Part shown: one piece after another, positions 33,770-44,237 of the stretch
Layout: each line of letters starts with the position of its first letter
Numbering within the stretch: the first letter of the stretch is position 1
Assembly: GCA_949745795.1 (NCBI GenBank)
Contig: CATKAZ010000118.1
Coordinates: 1-56,198 of the forward strand
Length of the DNA stretch: 56,198 nucleotides
Source: an uncultured Oscillospiraceae bacterium
GTDB lineage: Bacteria > Bacillota > Clostridia > Oscillospirales > Ruminococcaceae
Direction of reading: 5' to 3'
Program-made: the position numbers and the translations under genes
Notes under the pieces: generated by a model
The model's database searches: none
Seen by the model: the letters and a program-made list of their open reading frames with translations, nothing else
Told to the model about the DNA's origin: nothing

Positions 33770-35071
33770 TTGAAATCAGTATGGCAAAAAGATTCCGTTA
33801 TTCCGGAATTTCCCGAATTAAAAAAAGATATAAAAACAGATGTCCTTATTATAGGCGGAGGGATTACAGGCATATTAACCGCTTATTTTCTTCAGCAAAA
33901 CGGTATAGATTATATTCTGATTGAAAAAGAGAATATTTGCAGCGGCGTCACCCAAAATACAACTGCTAAAATTACTTTTCAGCATGGCTTAAACTATCAA
34001 AAAATTATTAAAGGTTTTGGCGTGGAAACCGCACAATTATATTTAAAGGCTAATAAAGCTGCTTTTGAAAAGTACGCTGATTTATGCAAAAATATCGAAT
34101 GTAATTATGAAACAAAAGACAACTTTGTATACTCGGTTAATAACAGACAGAAGCTTGAAAATGAAATTTCCGCACTGGATAAAATAGGCTATAAAGCAAG
34201 ACTTTGTAATGATATTCCGCTGCCTTTTGAAACATCGGGGGCAGTACAATTTTCAAATCAGGCACAATTCAATCCTCTGAAATTTATTTCATCAATAGTA
34301 AAAGATTTAAAAATTTATGAGCATACTTTTATTCATAAAGTAAACCAAAATACAGCAATTACTGATTTTGGAAAAATAACCGCTGACAAAATAATTATTA
34401 CCACTCATTTTCCGTTCATTAACAAACACGGCAGTTATTTTCTCAAGCTCTATCAACACCGCTCCTATGTTATTGCACTGGAAAATGCAAAAAATGTAAA
34501 CGGAATGTATGTTGACGAAAATCATACGGGAATGTCTTTCAGAAATTATTCAAACTATCTTCTCATAGGAGGAGGGGGACATCGAACAGGCAAACAAGGA
34601 GGAGGATGGTCCGAGCTTAGAAGCTTTGCAGATAAATATTATCCTGATTCCCGTGAAAAATATTATTGGGCTGCACAGGATTGTATGAGCCTTGACGGAA
34701 TCCCGTATATAGGGCAGTATTCAAAAAATACTCCTAATTTATATACTGCAAGCGGCTTTAATAAATGGGGAATGACAGGCTCTATGCTTTCTGCTATGAT
34801 TCTAAATGATTTGATCATGGACAGAAAAAATGATTTTGCGGAAATATTCAGTCCTTCAAGAAGTATTTTAAAGCCTCAGTTATTTATAAACGGCTTTGAA
34901 GCGATAAAAAATCTTATGACATTTTCAAAAAGAAGATGTACTCACATGGGCTGCGCTTTAAAATGGAACAGCTCCGAGCATTCATGGGACTGCCCCTGTC
35001 ACGGTTCACGCTTTTCCGAAAAAGGAGAAATTCTTGACAATCCGGCAAATAAAAATTTGGAGCAGTCTTAA
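33770..35071 (+). CDS. FAD-dependent oxidoreductase with C-terminal Rieske domain
   Basis: 433 residues, TTG start with TAGGAG eight bases upstream. DAO-type FAD domain: DVLIIGGGITGILTAYFLQQ at residue about 24, YILIEKENICSGVTQNTTAK after it, and GMTGSMLSAMILNDL near the end. The last 45 residues hold a Rieske [2Fe-2S] site, CTHMGCALKWNSSEHSWDCP followed by CHGSRF. The substrate is unknown; fusions of this type occur in Firmicutes and may pass electrons from an amine or amino-acid substrate to the cluster. It stands alone, with its stop codon in the centre of the following terminator. Confidence 0.87.
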   Translation: MKSVWQKDSVIPEFPELKKDIKTDVLIIGGGITGILTAYFLQQNGIDYILIEKENICSGVTQNTTAKITFQHGLNYQKIIKGFGVETAQLYLKANKAAFEKYADLCKNIECNYETKDNFVYSVNNRQKLENEISALDKIGYKARLCNDIPLPFETSGAVQFSNQAQFNPLKFISSIVKDLKIYEHTFIHKVNQNTAITDFGKITADKIIITTHFPFINKHGSYFLKLYQHRSYVIALENAKNVNGMYVDENHTGMSFRNYSNYLLIGGGGHRTGKQGGGWSELRSFADKYYPDSREKYYWAAQDCMSLDGIPYIGQYSKNTPNLYTASGFNKWGMTGSMLSAMILNDLIMDRKNDFAEIFSPSRSILKPQLFINGFEAIKNLMTFSKRRCTHMGCALKWNSSEHSWDCPCHGSRFSEKGEILDNPANKNLEQS

Positions 35072-35080
35072 GACTGCTCC
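35059..35080. terminator. Bidirectional terminator shared by Rieske protein and enolase genes
   Basis: Perfect palindrome GGAGCAGTCTT/AAGACTGCTCC. The TAA stop of the plus-strand gene (35069-35071) forms its centre. T-rich sequence lies on both sides. Confidence 0.75.
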
Positions 35081-35085
35081 CTTTA

Positions 35086-36958
<1,873 letters not shown>

Positions 36959-36965
36959 ATTGTTT

Positions 36966-37013
36966 CCTCCTGTTTATCAAAATACAATATTATTATTTTC
37001 CATAAACAGGAGG
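36966..37013 (-). promoter_or_regulatory. Hairpin sequestering the rbr ribosome site
   Basis: On the minus strand CCTCCTGTTTAT (37002-37013) can pair perfectly with ATAAACAGGAGG (36966-36977), which holds the rubrerythrin Shine-Dalgarno. The 24-base loop has a further AAAATA/TATTTT pairing. It also lies right after the lysozyme stop codon, so it may limit read-through translation. Confidence 0.5.
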
Positions 37014-37021
37014 TTTATACA

Positions 37022-37882
37022 TTAAAACGGTACTTTAATTCTTTCTCCGATATAAATTAAATTCGGATTTTCAATATTATTCAGTCTTGTTAATTCTTCA
37101 ACCGTAGTTGAATACCTTGATGCAATACTATAAAGAGTATCTCCGGAAACTACAGTATAATAGAAATAATCTCCGTCAGGACGATTTTCCTTTTCATCAT
37201 CGGTAACATAAACAGTATCGGTAAATCTGTCTCTGTCAACATTTCCGCTTATACCGCATACTCTTCCTGCGTCAGTGTACTGAAACCCGCTCCAGCCGTC
37301 TCTCCAGACTCTTGTTATATCAGGTTCATATACGTCGTAATCAGCAGCCCAAAGCGGATACCGTTTAAACTCATCGTCCCAAACATTATCGGCAGCATAT
37401 GCATCGGTATAAATCATAGGGAGTATACCGCTTCTTCTATGCAGTTCTTCGATAAATGCAGTTCCGATCCTGTTAACTTCACGTATTGACAGACCTGAAA
37501 AATTTTCAAAATCCATTACCGGACGGCAGTCATAATCTTTATCTCTGATTAAAGACGCAAACCTTATCGCCTGTTCTCTTGCCTGCGCCTCATCACGGGC
37601 GGTAACATAAAAATAGAAACCGAATTTTACATCGGATTCTTTTGCCTTACGGGCATTAGATTCAAAATACGAATCAGTATAATCACCGGAACCTGCTCGG
37701 ATATAAACCGCTTCAATACCGCATTCATGAACTCTTTCAAAGTCAATATCCCCCTGAAATTCACTTACGTCAATTCCGTCGTGAACTCTATCTGAATCGG
37801 GTCTCATTGCAGATACAGGTAAAATACACAAAGAAAAAACCGTAATCATGGAAATTACAACTGACAATAATTTCTTTTTCAT
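37022..37882 (-). CDS. Secreted GH25 lysozyme with LysM domain
   Basis: 286 residues. Signal peptide ([20 protein letters not shown], cleavage near PVSA). The GH25 muramidase domain starts with [20 protein letters not shown], has [20 protein letters not shown], and VMDFENFSG with the catalytic Asp-x-Glu; it ends near [12 protein letters not shown]-terminal LysM ([20 protein letters not shown], then [20 protein letters not shown]) anchors it to peptidoglycan. It probably acts in wall turnover. Own promoter at 37905-37934. No strong terminator precedes rbr, so rbr may be read from here. Confidence 0.93.
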   Translation of the reverse strand: MKKKLLSVVISMITVFSLCILPVSAMRPDSDRVHDGIDVSEFQGDIDFERVHECGIEAVYIRAGSGDYTDSYFESNARKAKESDVKFGFYFYVTARDEAQAREQAIRFASLIRDKDYDCRPVMDFENFSGLSIREVNRIGTAFIEELHRRSGILPMIYTDAYAADNVWDDEFKRYPLWAADYDVYEPDITRVWRDGWSGFQYTDAGRVCGISGNVDRDRFTDTVYVTDDEKENRPDGDYFYYTVVSGDTLYSIASRYSTTVEELTRLNNIENPNLIYIGERIKVPF

Positions 37883-37904
37883 TTATTCAAACTCCTTTCA
37901 AAGC

Positions 37905-37934
37905 ATTATATGAATAAACGACCGAAATTGACAA
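37905..37934 (-). promoter_or_regulatory. Promoter of GH25 lysozyme gene
   Basis: On the minus strand: TTGTCA (37929-37934), 18-base spacer, TATAAT (37905-37910). Confidence 0.6.
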
Positions 37935-37965
37935 TTGAATTTCATGATTACGGTTAAAAGATTGT

Positions 37966-38000
37966 TCCCATAGAATATGTGCAGCAGCCTATGAAAACAG
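37966..38000 (-). terminator. Probable terminator of the O-acylation operon
   Basis: A 10-base-pair stem with two G-U pairs (GTTTTCATAG/CTATGGGAAC on the minus strand) followed by AATCTTTT, located 20 bases after the acyl carrier protein stop. Confidence 0.45.
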
Positions 38001-38019
38001 GTTCTAATATTTTATAAGT

Positions 38020-38262
38020 TTATTTTCCTCTTTCTTCAATGATCGACATCATTTCTCCGACATTTTTCATTGATGAAACTTCTTTCATTTTAAAACGCAT
38101 TTTAAATTCCTGTTCAACAGCGCCTATCAAATTGATATGCTCCAGACTATCCCAGTCCTCTATGTCGTCAGACGTAGTATTTTCATTTACAATTATTTTG
38201 CTGTCGTCAAATACATCTCTGAATACTTCGTTAAGTCTTTCTTTCAATTCTGTTCTGTTCAT
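38020..38262 (-). CDS. Acyl carrier protein of the O-acylation cluster
   Basis: 80 residues. A four-helix carrier with the 4'-phosphopantetheine attachment Ser39 in IEDWDSLEHINLIGAVEQEF. The residues around it (WDSLEHI) match carrier proteins paired with FkbH enzymes rather than the fatty-acid AcpP (DSLD/DSLDTVE). It is the last gene of the MBOAT-DHHW-FkbH operon, 11 bases after the FkbH gene, and is predicted to hold the acyl group loaded by FkbH and used by the MBOAT protein. A role in general lipid synthesis is unlikely, since no other fatty-acid genes are nearby. Confidence 0.9.
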   Translation of the reverse strand: MNRTELKERLNEVFRDVFDDSKIIVNENTTSDDIEDWDSLEHINLIGAVEQEFKMRFKMKEVSSMKNVGEMMSIIEERGK

Positions 38263-38273
38263 AGTTTTCTCCT

Positions 38274-40064
38274 TTACGCTTTTTGCGTCTGTTTTACTGT
38301 TATCAATTTATTTTTGGGAATATAATTTTTTATATCCATTTCCCAAACAGTATTTTCATCATTATCTTCGCTTATTTTTATAAATCCAAAATCTGAAAAC
38401 AAACTTTTAACCATACAGTTTTTCTTTGTTTTCAGATAATATCCGTATATTTTTCTGATACCTTCAAGCTTGGCTTCAGACACTAAACAGTCAAGCATAA
38501 CATATTCCATATTGCGCTTTAATACACGGCAGCTCATAAGCCATAAATCAATATGCAAAGTATCGTTTTCCTTTCTGCCGATTACCACTGATACTATACC
38601 GTTATCTCCGAATTTATCTTTAAGCCGTCCGCAGAGGGTTATGTAATTACCGTCAGAGGAAATTATTTCGATCTCGCTTTGAGTATAACGTTTTGTGGTA
38701 AAATTAAACTGATTGCTTTTATTGGTAAGCTGAGTTATTCTCTGCAAATCAATGGATTTAAATTTTTCAATTTCCGCTGTCATTTCAAGACTTAACAGGT
38801 ATTCATCATAATTGTCAAATTTTTTGCTTACCCTCACTCTCTGCGCATTTGCCTTATACATATCATTTCTGTTTATATCGTCATCTGAAAAAGAAGTCAC
38901 TTCAAAAAAACCGTTCCTGTCAATGACTTTAATATAATTTTCCGGACTTTCAAGGGGAGGAGTCTGAACATTGAGCTGTCCGGATACAATTTCTCTTTCA
39001 GCCGGATTGTCGTCGGCAAAGACCATACTTTCCGGAAGTATTCCGATTTCTTCAGCCATTGCTTCAATATTTGAGTCCTTAGGATTCCAGTTAGCTTTAA
39101 TACTTATAAAATCGTCTGGTCTTAAAATGCCGTCAGGATGATTCAGACCGATAACGGCATTTTCATAATCATTTTTTGAACATACTCCAAGCAGTACGCC
39201 GATTTTCTGCTGTTCCTTAACATATTTTTGGAATTCATAAAATGCTTCCCCGGAAGCCGTTTCACGGCCGATCTCTATTCCGTCAATACCGTCATCGCCT
39301 ATAACGCAGCCCCAAAGCGTATTGTCCAGATCAACGGCAAGAGCTTTTTTATTTTTTCCGAAAACAGATTTAATTATATTTGATATATTAAAAGCAAGGT
39401 CGGGTATAAACTGCGGATTCACCGCGTATTTATACATGTACCAGTATAACGGCTCGGACCATTTATCCAATCCGCAGCACGCCGAAAGATAATTTATATC
39501 GTTTATATAAAAGCTCTCATTATTTAAAGCATAGTCATAAAACATAATATTCAAACGGCTTATAAAATTAATTTGTCCATGATAATCCCAAGCGTCCCTA
39601 TTGCCAAGTACTCTGTAATGAGGCATCTCAAAATTATTCTGAATTATCGGACAGCAATATGTTTCCTCAATACGCTCCCACATTGCCTTAAAATGCTCAA
39701 ATTGTCTGTTAAGTGCATTACCGCATTCATCTCTTGACGCTTTCATATCAAGATTATATTCTGTAATGTTTCGTGACGTTGTATGAATATAAATCAAATC
39801 GGGTTTAAACTGCAAAAGTTCGTCATTGGAAAACATTACGTCTTCCCAGTACTTAGCATACTCCGACTGATAAAATTCACACTCTATTCCCTGTTCCAGT
39901 AAAAAAATTTCAAGCATAGTCACTATATCATTTGTAGTTGAGCCGCCCAGTACCGCTATTTTCTTTTTTATCCGTACCGAACCGTCCTCCAAAAACCGAC
40001 GCTTGATTTTTTTTCTGTTCTTTAATAAATACGCACTGTCAAAAGGATATGACAATTCTTTCAT
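38274..40064 (-). CDS. FkbH-type HAD-IIIC protein (acyl-ACP loading enzyme)
   Basis: 596 residues from the ATG at 40064 (GGAGAT upstream). The N-terminal part (KKIAVLGGSTTNDIVTMLEI and on) is the SGNH-like region of FkbH proteins. The HAD domain has ALAVDLDNTLWGCVIGDDG (nucleophile Asp245, acid Asp247) and VFADDNPAERE. The C-terminal GNAT-like domain contains QLTNKSNQFNFTTKRY and IDLWLMSCRVLKRNMEYVML with the conserved Cys512. Characterised FkbH enzymes take a glyceryl group from 1,3-bisphosphoglycerate, remove its phosphate and attach it to an ACP. Here the partner ACP is the next gene. Glyceryl as the actual acyl group is inferred; a related small acid is possible. Confidence 0.88.
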   Translation of the reverse strand: MKELSYPFDSAYLLKNRKKIKRRFLEDGSVRIKKKIAVLGGSTTNDIVTMLEIFLLEQGIECEFYQSEYAKYWEDVMFSNDELLQFKPDLIYIHTTSRNITEYNLDMKASRDECGNALNRQFEHFKAMWERIEETYCCPIIQNNFEMPHYRVLGNRDAWDYHGQINFISRLNIMFYDYALNNESFYINDINYLSACCGLDKWSEPLYWYMYKYAVNPQFIPDLAFNISNIIKSVFGKNKKALAVDLDNTLWGCVIGDDGIDGIEIGRETASGEAFYEFQKYVKEQQKIGVLLGVCSKNDYENAVIGLNHPDGILRPDDFISIKANWNPKDSNIEAMAEEIGILPESMVFADDNPAEREIVSGQLNVQTPPLESPENYIKVIDRNGFFEVTSFSDDDINRNDMYKANAQRVRVSKKFDNYDEYLLSLEMTAEIEKFKSIDLQRITQLTNKSNQFNFTTKRYTQSEIEIISSDGNYITLCGRLKDKFGDNGIVSVVIGRKENDTLHIDLWLMSCRVLKRNMEYVMLDCLVSEAKLEGIRKIYGYYLKTKKNCMVKSLFSDFGFIKISEDNDENTVWEMDIKNYIPKNKLITVKQTQKA

Positions 40065-40090
40065 TCTAATCTCCGTTTCTTTAACTTGCC

Positions 40091-41500
40091 CTACTGTGTT
40101 CTTATTTGTTCTATACATTCAAAATTACTTCCTGTTGCACTGAAAGTATTCATAGCAAACAGCAGATCGGTTATTCCGCATTCCTTAAGATAGCTTACTG
40201 CATTCACATCAAAGTATCTCATATCAATTACATAAATGTCCTCAAATGAACCCGTCAGACACGGAACCAATGCGTTTCCGTAACTGTCCTTTATTATTGC
40301 AAGCTTTCTGCCATTATTGACATCAGTGCTGACATGAGTTACCGCCTGATCTGTTCCCATAAACACAAGATACCAGCTGACCGGATCAACATTGTCAAGG
40401 TTAATAAGCAGATTGCCTTCCCATTCCTCTGATAAATCAGTACTATAATAAGTAGTCGTATAATTGTTTGAAGGCTTATAGTAAACAAAGTCCTCCGGAT
40501 TGTCCTTAAGATCGTTATCTCCGGTATAACCGTAAAGAGTTCCTACATATCCTGACTTTGTAATTTTTTCGTAAGACTTCAATTCTGCAAAAGGTACTCC
40601 GGCTGTTTTTGCAAATTCCTGTGCCGCATAAAATGCTCCCAGCTGGGACCAATGATGGTCGGTTCTCTGGAAAATATCCTCGTCTTTATGCTTCATTAAC
40701 GCACCGTAAGCATCAATCGGCTCAACGCCGTCCAAATACTCATTGATATTATTTATATTATCCTTTTCACTGCCTGTCATATCCGAATATTTCTTCGGCA
40801 GATAGTACGAAACAGGTGTCGGACAAACCATTGAATAAACGTTTACATCGTTTCCGAGATTCTCCTTAAAAGCATTTACATACTGAGCATACAATTCACC
40901 GTTTGAGTAGCTTCCGCCGAACAGCATTATTCCCCTGTTTTTATAAACAAGAATGTTATTGCTGATCTCTCCCTCAATATTCGGATCGTCAAGAGGATCC
41001 TTTGTAGAAGTAGCAGCAGTCTGCGTAGTTTTTACTGTAGTAACGGCAGTATTGCTTGTTTTCACAGCAGCAGAATCAGAAGCTTTTGTTTCAGCTTTGG
41101 TTTCCTTGGGTTTACTGCCCTGTTTGACCATTGAACCGTGAATTTTAACCTCGCTTGAGGCAATACCGAAACGTGCTCTTATATCAGCAACCAAATCCTT
41201 AAAATATTCTCTTCCGGGTACTGTATCATTATAAAATTCTTCAATTCCGGAAGTATATTTTCCGGAAAAATACTTTGAAACCGAAAAGGAAGGCCATTTT
41301 GCAAGAGTCCTGTTTTCCGTTTCGGATATTTCAGGTCTTTTAAGAATTATCATACACACTGCAATTATAAAAATAGTCAGTACAAAAGCAACTGCATTAA
41401 GTACTTTAAAAAATCTCAAAGTATAGCGTTTTCTAACCTTTTTTTTCTTTTGTTGTCTTATTTCAACATCTATTTTAAAATCTCTATCATTCTTTTCCAT
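40091..41500 (-). CDS. DHHW/AlgX-like membrane-anchored SGNH protein
   Basis: 469 residues from the ATG at 41500 (AGGAGG nine bases upstream). A basic N-terminus and one membrane helix (VLNAVAFVLTIFIIAVCMII) put the rest outside the cell. EISETENRTLAKWPSFS is the DHHW-family opening. A Thr/Ala/Lys-rich low-complexity linker (residues about 130-165) follows. The SGNH-like catalytic pieces are FQRTDHHWSQLGAFYAAQEF and AIIKDSYGNALVPCL. Such proteins (AlgJ/AlgX, DltD-like in role) work with an MBOAT protein to move acyl groups onto extracellular polymers. It lies between the MBOAT and FkbH genes, 14 and 26 bases away. Confidence 0.87.
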   Translation of the reverse strand: MEKNDRDFKIDVEIRQQKKKKVRKRYTLRFFKVLNAVAFVLTIFIIAVCMIILKRPEISETENRTLAKWPSFSVSKYFSGKYTSGIEEFYNDTVPGREYFKDLVADIRARFGIASSEVKIHGSMVKQGSKPKETKAETKASDSAAVKTSNTAVTTVKTTQTAATSTKDPLDDPNIEGEISNNILVYKNRGIMLFGGSYSNGELYAQYVNAFKENLGNDVNVYSMVCPTPVSYYLPKKYSDMTGSEKDNINNINEYLDGVEPIDAYGALMKHKDEDIFQRTDHHWSQLGAFYAAQEFAKTAGVPFAELKSYEKITKSGYVGTLYGYTGDNDLKDNPEDFVYYKPSNNYTTTYYSTDLSEEWEGNLLINLDNVDPVSWYLVFMGTDQAVTHVSTDVNNGRKLAIIKDSYGNALVPCLTGSFEDIYVIDMRYFDVNAVSYLKECGITDLLFAMNTFSATGSNFECIEQIRTQ

Positions 41501-41514
41501 ACACACTGTCCTCC

Positions 41515-42918
41515 TTAAAATCTGAAATACAGAAACGGGTTATTTGTAGCATCAACCAGTAAAATACTGCTTACAAGCAGCAGCGCTATATTTACCACGA
41601 TTTTTGAAGCGGCAATCGTATATGTAAATCCTGTATTTTTCTTTGAAATATTCTGTATAACTTTTGCAAAAGGAAAACAGCAGATAACAGCTATAATTAT
41701 AAGATATAAATTATTTGTTACCGAAAGCTTTGTAAATTCATCAATAAAACCGTTAGAATTAAGTCCTATAAGATTTTTAAAGAAATCGCCCAATTGGGAA
41801 AGATCCTCAAAATAAAAAATTCCAAAGCCGATTATAATTACGATTTTATTATATATATGGCGGACAGCAATAGGTATTTTCTTCATCTTCTTTTTCCCGA
41901 TAAGCTGTTCAATAAATATAAACATACCGAAATAAAGACCCCAGATTATGTAATTCCAGCTTGCCCCATGCCAAAGCCCCGTACAAAACCAAACAAGAAA
42001 AAGTCCGCCGTATTTTCTTCTTTTTCCGAATATCGGAACATACAGCAGATAGTCACGGAAAAAGGTACTTAAAGAAATATGCCATCTCTGCCAAAATTCC
42101 GAAACGTCTTTACAGATAAAGGGATAATTGAAGTTTTCATCAAAATGGAATCCGAAAATTCGTCCCAAACCGATTGCCATATCAGAATATCCCGAAAAAT
42201 CAAAATATATCTGCATAGCATAAATTATAACTGCATACCATGTTCCCATAACCGAAAGATTTTTAATATCGCTTCCGAAAAATGCCTCAACAATTATATT
42301 TAGATTATTTGCAAGTATTACTTTCTTGGCAAGTCCTACAGCTATTCTCGAAACACCTGACGATAAGTCATCAATAGTTGTTCTTCTGTTATTAATTTCA
42401 CTTTCAATGGTACTGTACCGCACAATAGGTCCTGCAACAAGCTGCGGAAATAATGAAACATACATAAGAAATTTCGGAAAGCTTTTCTGTACCGAAACCT
42501 TTTCCCAATGGCAGTCAATAACATAAGATATAATCTGGAACGTATAAAAACTAATTCCAATCGGAAGTTTAATATCAGGTACGGGAAGATTAAGCGGCAG
42601 TACTGCATTTAAATTTTCGACAATAAATCCGCTGTATTTAAATATTCCCAGTACGGCAAGATCAAAAAGTACCGCTGAAATTACAGCCAGCTTACCTATA
42701 AATCTTCCCCGGTATTTATCAATTGCAAAAGCCAGAATATAATTGATAACGGCACTGATAATTAATATGAACACACATAAAGGTTCTCCCCACGCATAAA
42801 AAATAAGCGAAAAAATAATAAGCACAGCATTTCTGTACCTGTTCTTTTTTGTAGCCGCATAGCATATAACGCATAAAGGCAAAAACAGGTACAGAAAAAA
42901 TAAACTTGAAAATACCAT
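41515..42918 (-). CDS. MBOAT membrane O-acyltransferase (AlgI/DltB-like)
   Basis: 467 residues from the ATG at 42918 (GTGGAG upstream). Polytopic; starts MVFSSLFFLYLFLPLCVICY, with about ten or more helices. MBOAT landmarks: LPIGISFYTFQIISYVIDC, FPQLVAGPIVRYSTI, DVSEFWQRWHISLSTFFRDY, and FCTGLWHGASWNYIIWGLYF with the catalytic His. The family moves acyl groups from a cytoplasmic carrier across the membrane to a surface polymer. First gene of the operon, behind a ~220-base leader. The dedicated ACP and FkbH partner downstream suggest an unusual acyl donor. Confidence 0.94.
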   Translation of the reverse strand: MVFSSLFFLYLFLPLCVICYAATKKNRYRNAVLIIFSLIFYAWGEPLCVFILIISAVINYILAFAIDKYRGRFIGKLAVISAVLFDLAVLGIFKYSGFIVENLNAVLPLNLPVPDIKLPIGISFYTFQIISYVIDCHWEKVSVQKSFPKFLMYVSLFPQLVAGPIVRYSTIESEINNRRTTIDDLSSGVSRIAVGLAKKVILANNLNIIVEAFFGSDIKNLSVMGTWYAVIIYAMQIYFDFSGYSDMAIGLGRIFGFHFDENFNYPFICKDVSEFWQRWHISLSTFFRDYLLYVPIFGKRRKYGGLFLVWFCTGLWHGASWNYIIWGLYFGMFIFIEQLIGKKKMKKIPIAVRHIYNKIVIIIGFGIFYFEDLSQLGDFFKNLIGLNSNGFIDEFTKLSVTNNLYLIIIAVICCFPFAKVIQNISKKNTGFTYTIAASKIVVNIALLLVSSILLVDATNNPFLYFRF

Positions 42919-43140
42919 TTTGTCAACTCCACACACATATTTTTATCTATTTTTTTATTTTTATATATAAAATCCGGCACACAAATAATTAATTGTATTA
43001 ACCGAATATTAAAAGTTAACAAATTGTCATTAAAGCCAATCTTTTTGTTAATAATTTGTTACTAATTAACAAATATCCAGTTTATAAAACCTTATTTACG
43101 ACTTTTTCTGACAATTTAAACATAAATTTTACTTTTATAT
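42919..43140 (-). promoter_or_regulatory. Long leader of the O-acylation operon with repeated TTTGTTA motif
   Basis: About 220 bases between the predicted start and the MBOAT ATG, with no open frame. TTTGTTA or its complement occurs four times within 58 bases (43016-43023, 43044-43051, 43055-43061, 43066-43073), two in each direction. The last two form a hairpin (TTTGTTA/TAACAAA, loop CTAAT). This could be a regulator-binding cluster or a structured leader. I recognise no riboswitch. Confidence 0.45.
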
Positions 43141-43143
43141 ATA

Positions 43144-43172
43144 ATTATACAACATAAAAAACCGTCTTGCAA
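43144..43172 (-). promoter_or_regulatory. Promoter of the O-acylation operon
   Basis: On the minus strand: TTGCAA (43167-43172), 17-base spacer, TATAAT (43144-43149). Confidence 0.65.
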
Positions 43173-43212
43173 TAGGGTAAATCATTTTTTACATATTGCA
43201 CAAAAACGCAAC

Positions 43213-43240
43213 AAAAAAAGGAGTGACATTTGCCACTCCT
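43213..43240 (-). terminator. Terminator after SPFH gene
   Basis: AGGAGTG/CACTCCT stem, 8-base loop, then seven T on the minus strand. Confidence 0.85.
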
Positions 43241-43262
43241 GAAAAGTATGAGAAATATGCAT

Positions 43263-44225
43263 TTAATCCTTCTTGTCATCTACTACCAATTCTTTAATTC
43301 CTGCTGCAAGACCCGCAATACCCTGAATTTCACTGGGGATAATAATCTTAGTAGCCTTACCGTTAGCAACAGAAGGAAACGCTTCAATAGCTTTATACTT
43401 AAGAACATTTTCAGTAGGATTAGATTCATTGAGAATTGCCAAAGCGTCAGCCTTTGCCTTCTGAACGGCTGCAATAGCCTGAGCCTCACCCTCTGATTCA
43501 CGTATTTTCTTTTCCCTTACAGCCTCAGCACGTAAAATCATAGCTTCCTTTTCAGCCTGAGCCTTAAGGATTTCAGATTCCTTAGCGGCTTCTGCACGAA
43601 GAATCTGAGATTCCTTCTCTCCCTGTGCTACAAGAATCTTAGATTTCTTTTCACCTTCTGCAAGCAGAATCTTTTCACGGCTTTCACGTTCAGCCTTCAT
43701 CTGCTTTTCCATTGAGTCCTGAATTTCTCTGGGGGGAAGAATATTTTTCAGTTCCACACGGCTTACCTTTATACCCCATCTGTCTGTAGCTTCGTCCAGT
43801 ATAGCGGTGATCTGTTTATTGATTCTGTCACGAGATGTGAGCGTTTCATCAAGAACCATATCACCTATAATATTACGAAGTGTTGTTGCGCAAAGATTTT
43901 CGATAGCCGATAAAGGACGCTCCACACCATAAGCATATTGCTTAGCGTCAGTTACCTGAAAGAACACAACCGTATCAATCTGCATTGAAACGTTGTCCTT
44001 TGTAATAACAGACTGAGGTTTAAAATCAACAATCTGATCCTTAATAGAAACTCTTTTTGCAATTCTGTCAAGGAACGGAATAAGAAAATGCGGACCGGTT
44101 GTCCATTCTGCATAAAAAGTACCTAGTCTTTCAACTATGTACACCTGAGCCTGAGGTACGATTTTAATTCTTGTTACAAGAACAATAATAATAAATAATA
44201 CTACTCCTAAAATAATGTACTCCAT
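43263..44225 (-). CDS. SPFH/Band 7 (stomatin-like) membrane protein
   Basis: 320 residues. N-terminal membrane segment (YIILGVVLFIIIVLVTRI), SPFH domain (AQVYIVERLGTFYAEWTTGP, DRINKQITAILDEATDRWGI, VSRVELKNILPPREIQDSME), then a long Ala/Glu/Lys coiled coil (KKSKILVAQGEKESQILRAE and on) and a short C-terminus. Stomatin/QmcA-like proteins form ring assemblies that organise membrane microdomains and proteases. It is paired with the NfeD-like gene 12 bases upstream, the standard SPFH-NfeD pairing. Confidence 0.94.
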   Translation of the reverse strand: MEYIILGVVLFIIIVLVTRIKIVPQAQVYIVERLGTFYAEWTTGPHFLIPFLDRIAKRVSIKDQIVDFKPQSVITKDNVSMQIDTVVFFQVTDAKQYAYGVERPLSAIENLCATTLRNIIGDMVLDETLTSRDRINKQITAILDEATDRWGIKVSRVELKNILPPREIQDSMEKQMKAERESREKILLAEGEKKSKILVAQGEKESQILRAEAAKESEILKAQAEKEAMILRAEAVREKKIRESEGEAQAIAAVQKAKADALAILNESNPTENVLKYKAIEAFPSVANGKATKIIIPSEIQGIAGLAAGIKELVVDDKKD

Positions 44226-44237
44226 AATTTCCTCCGC

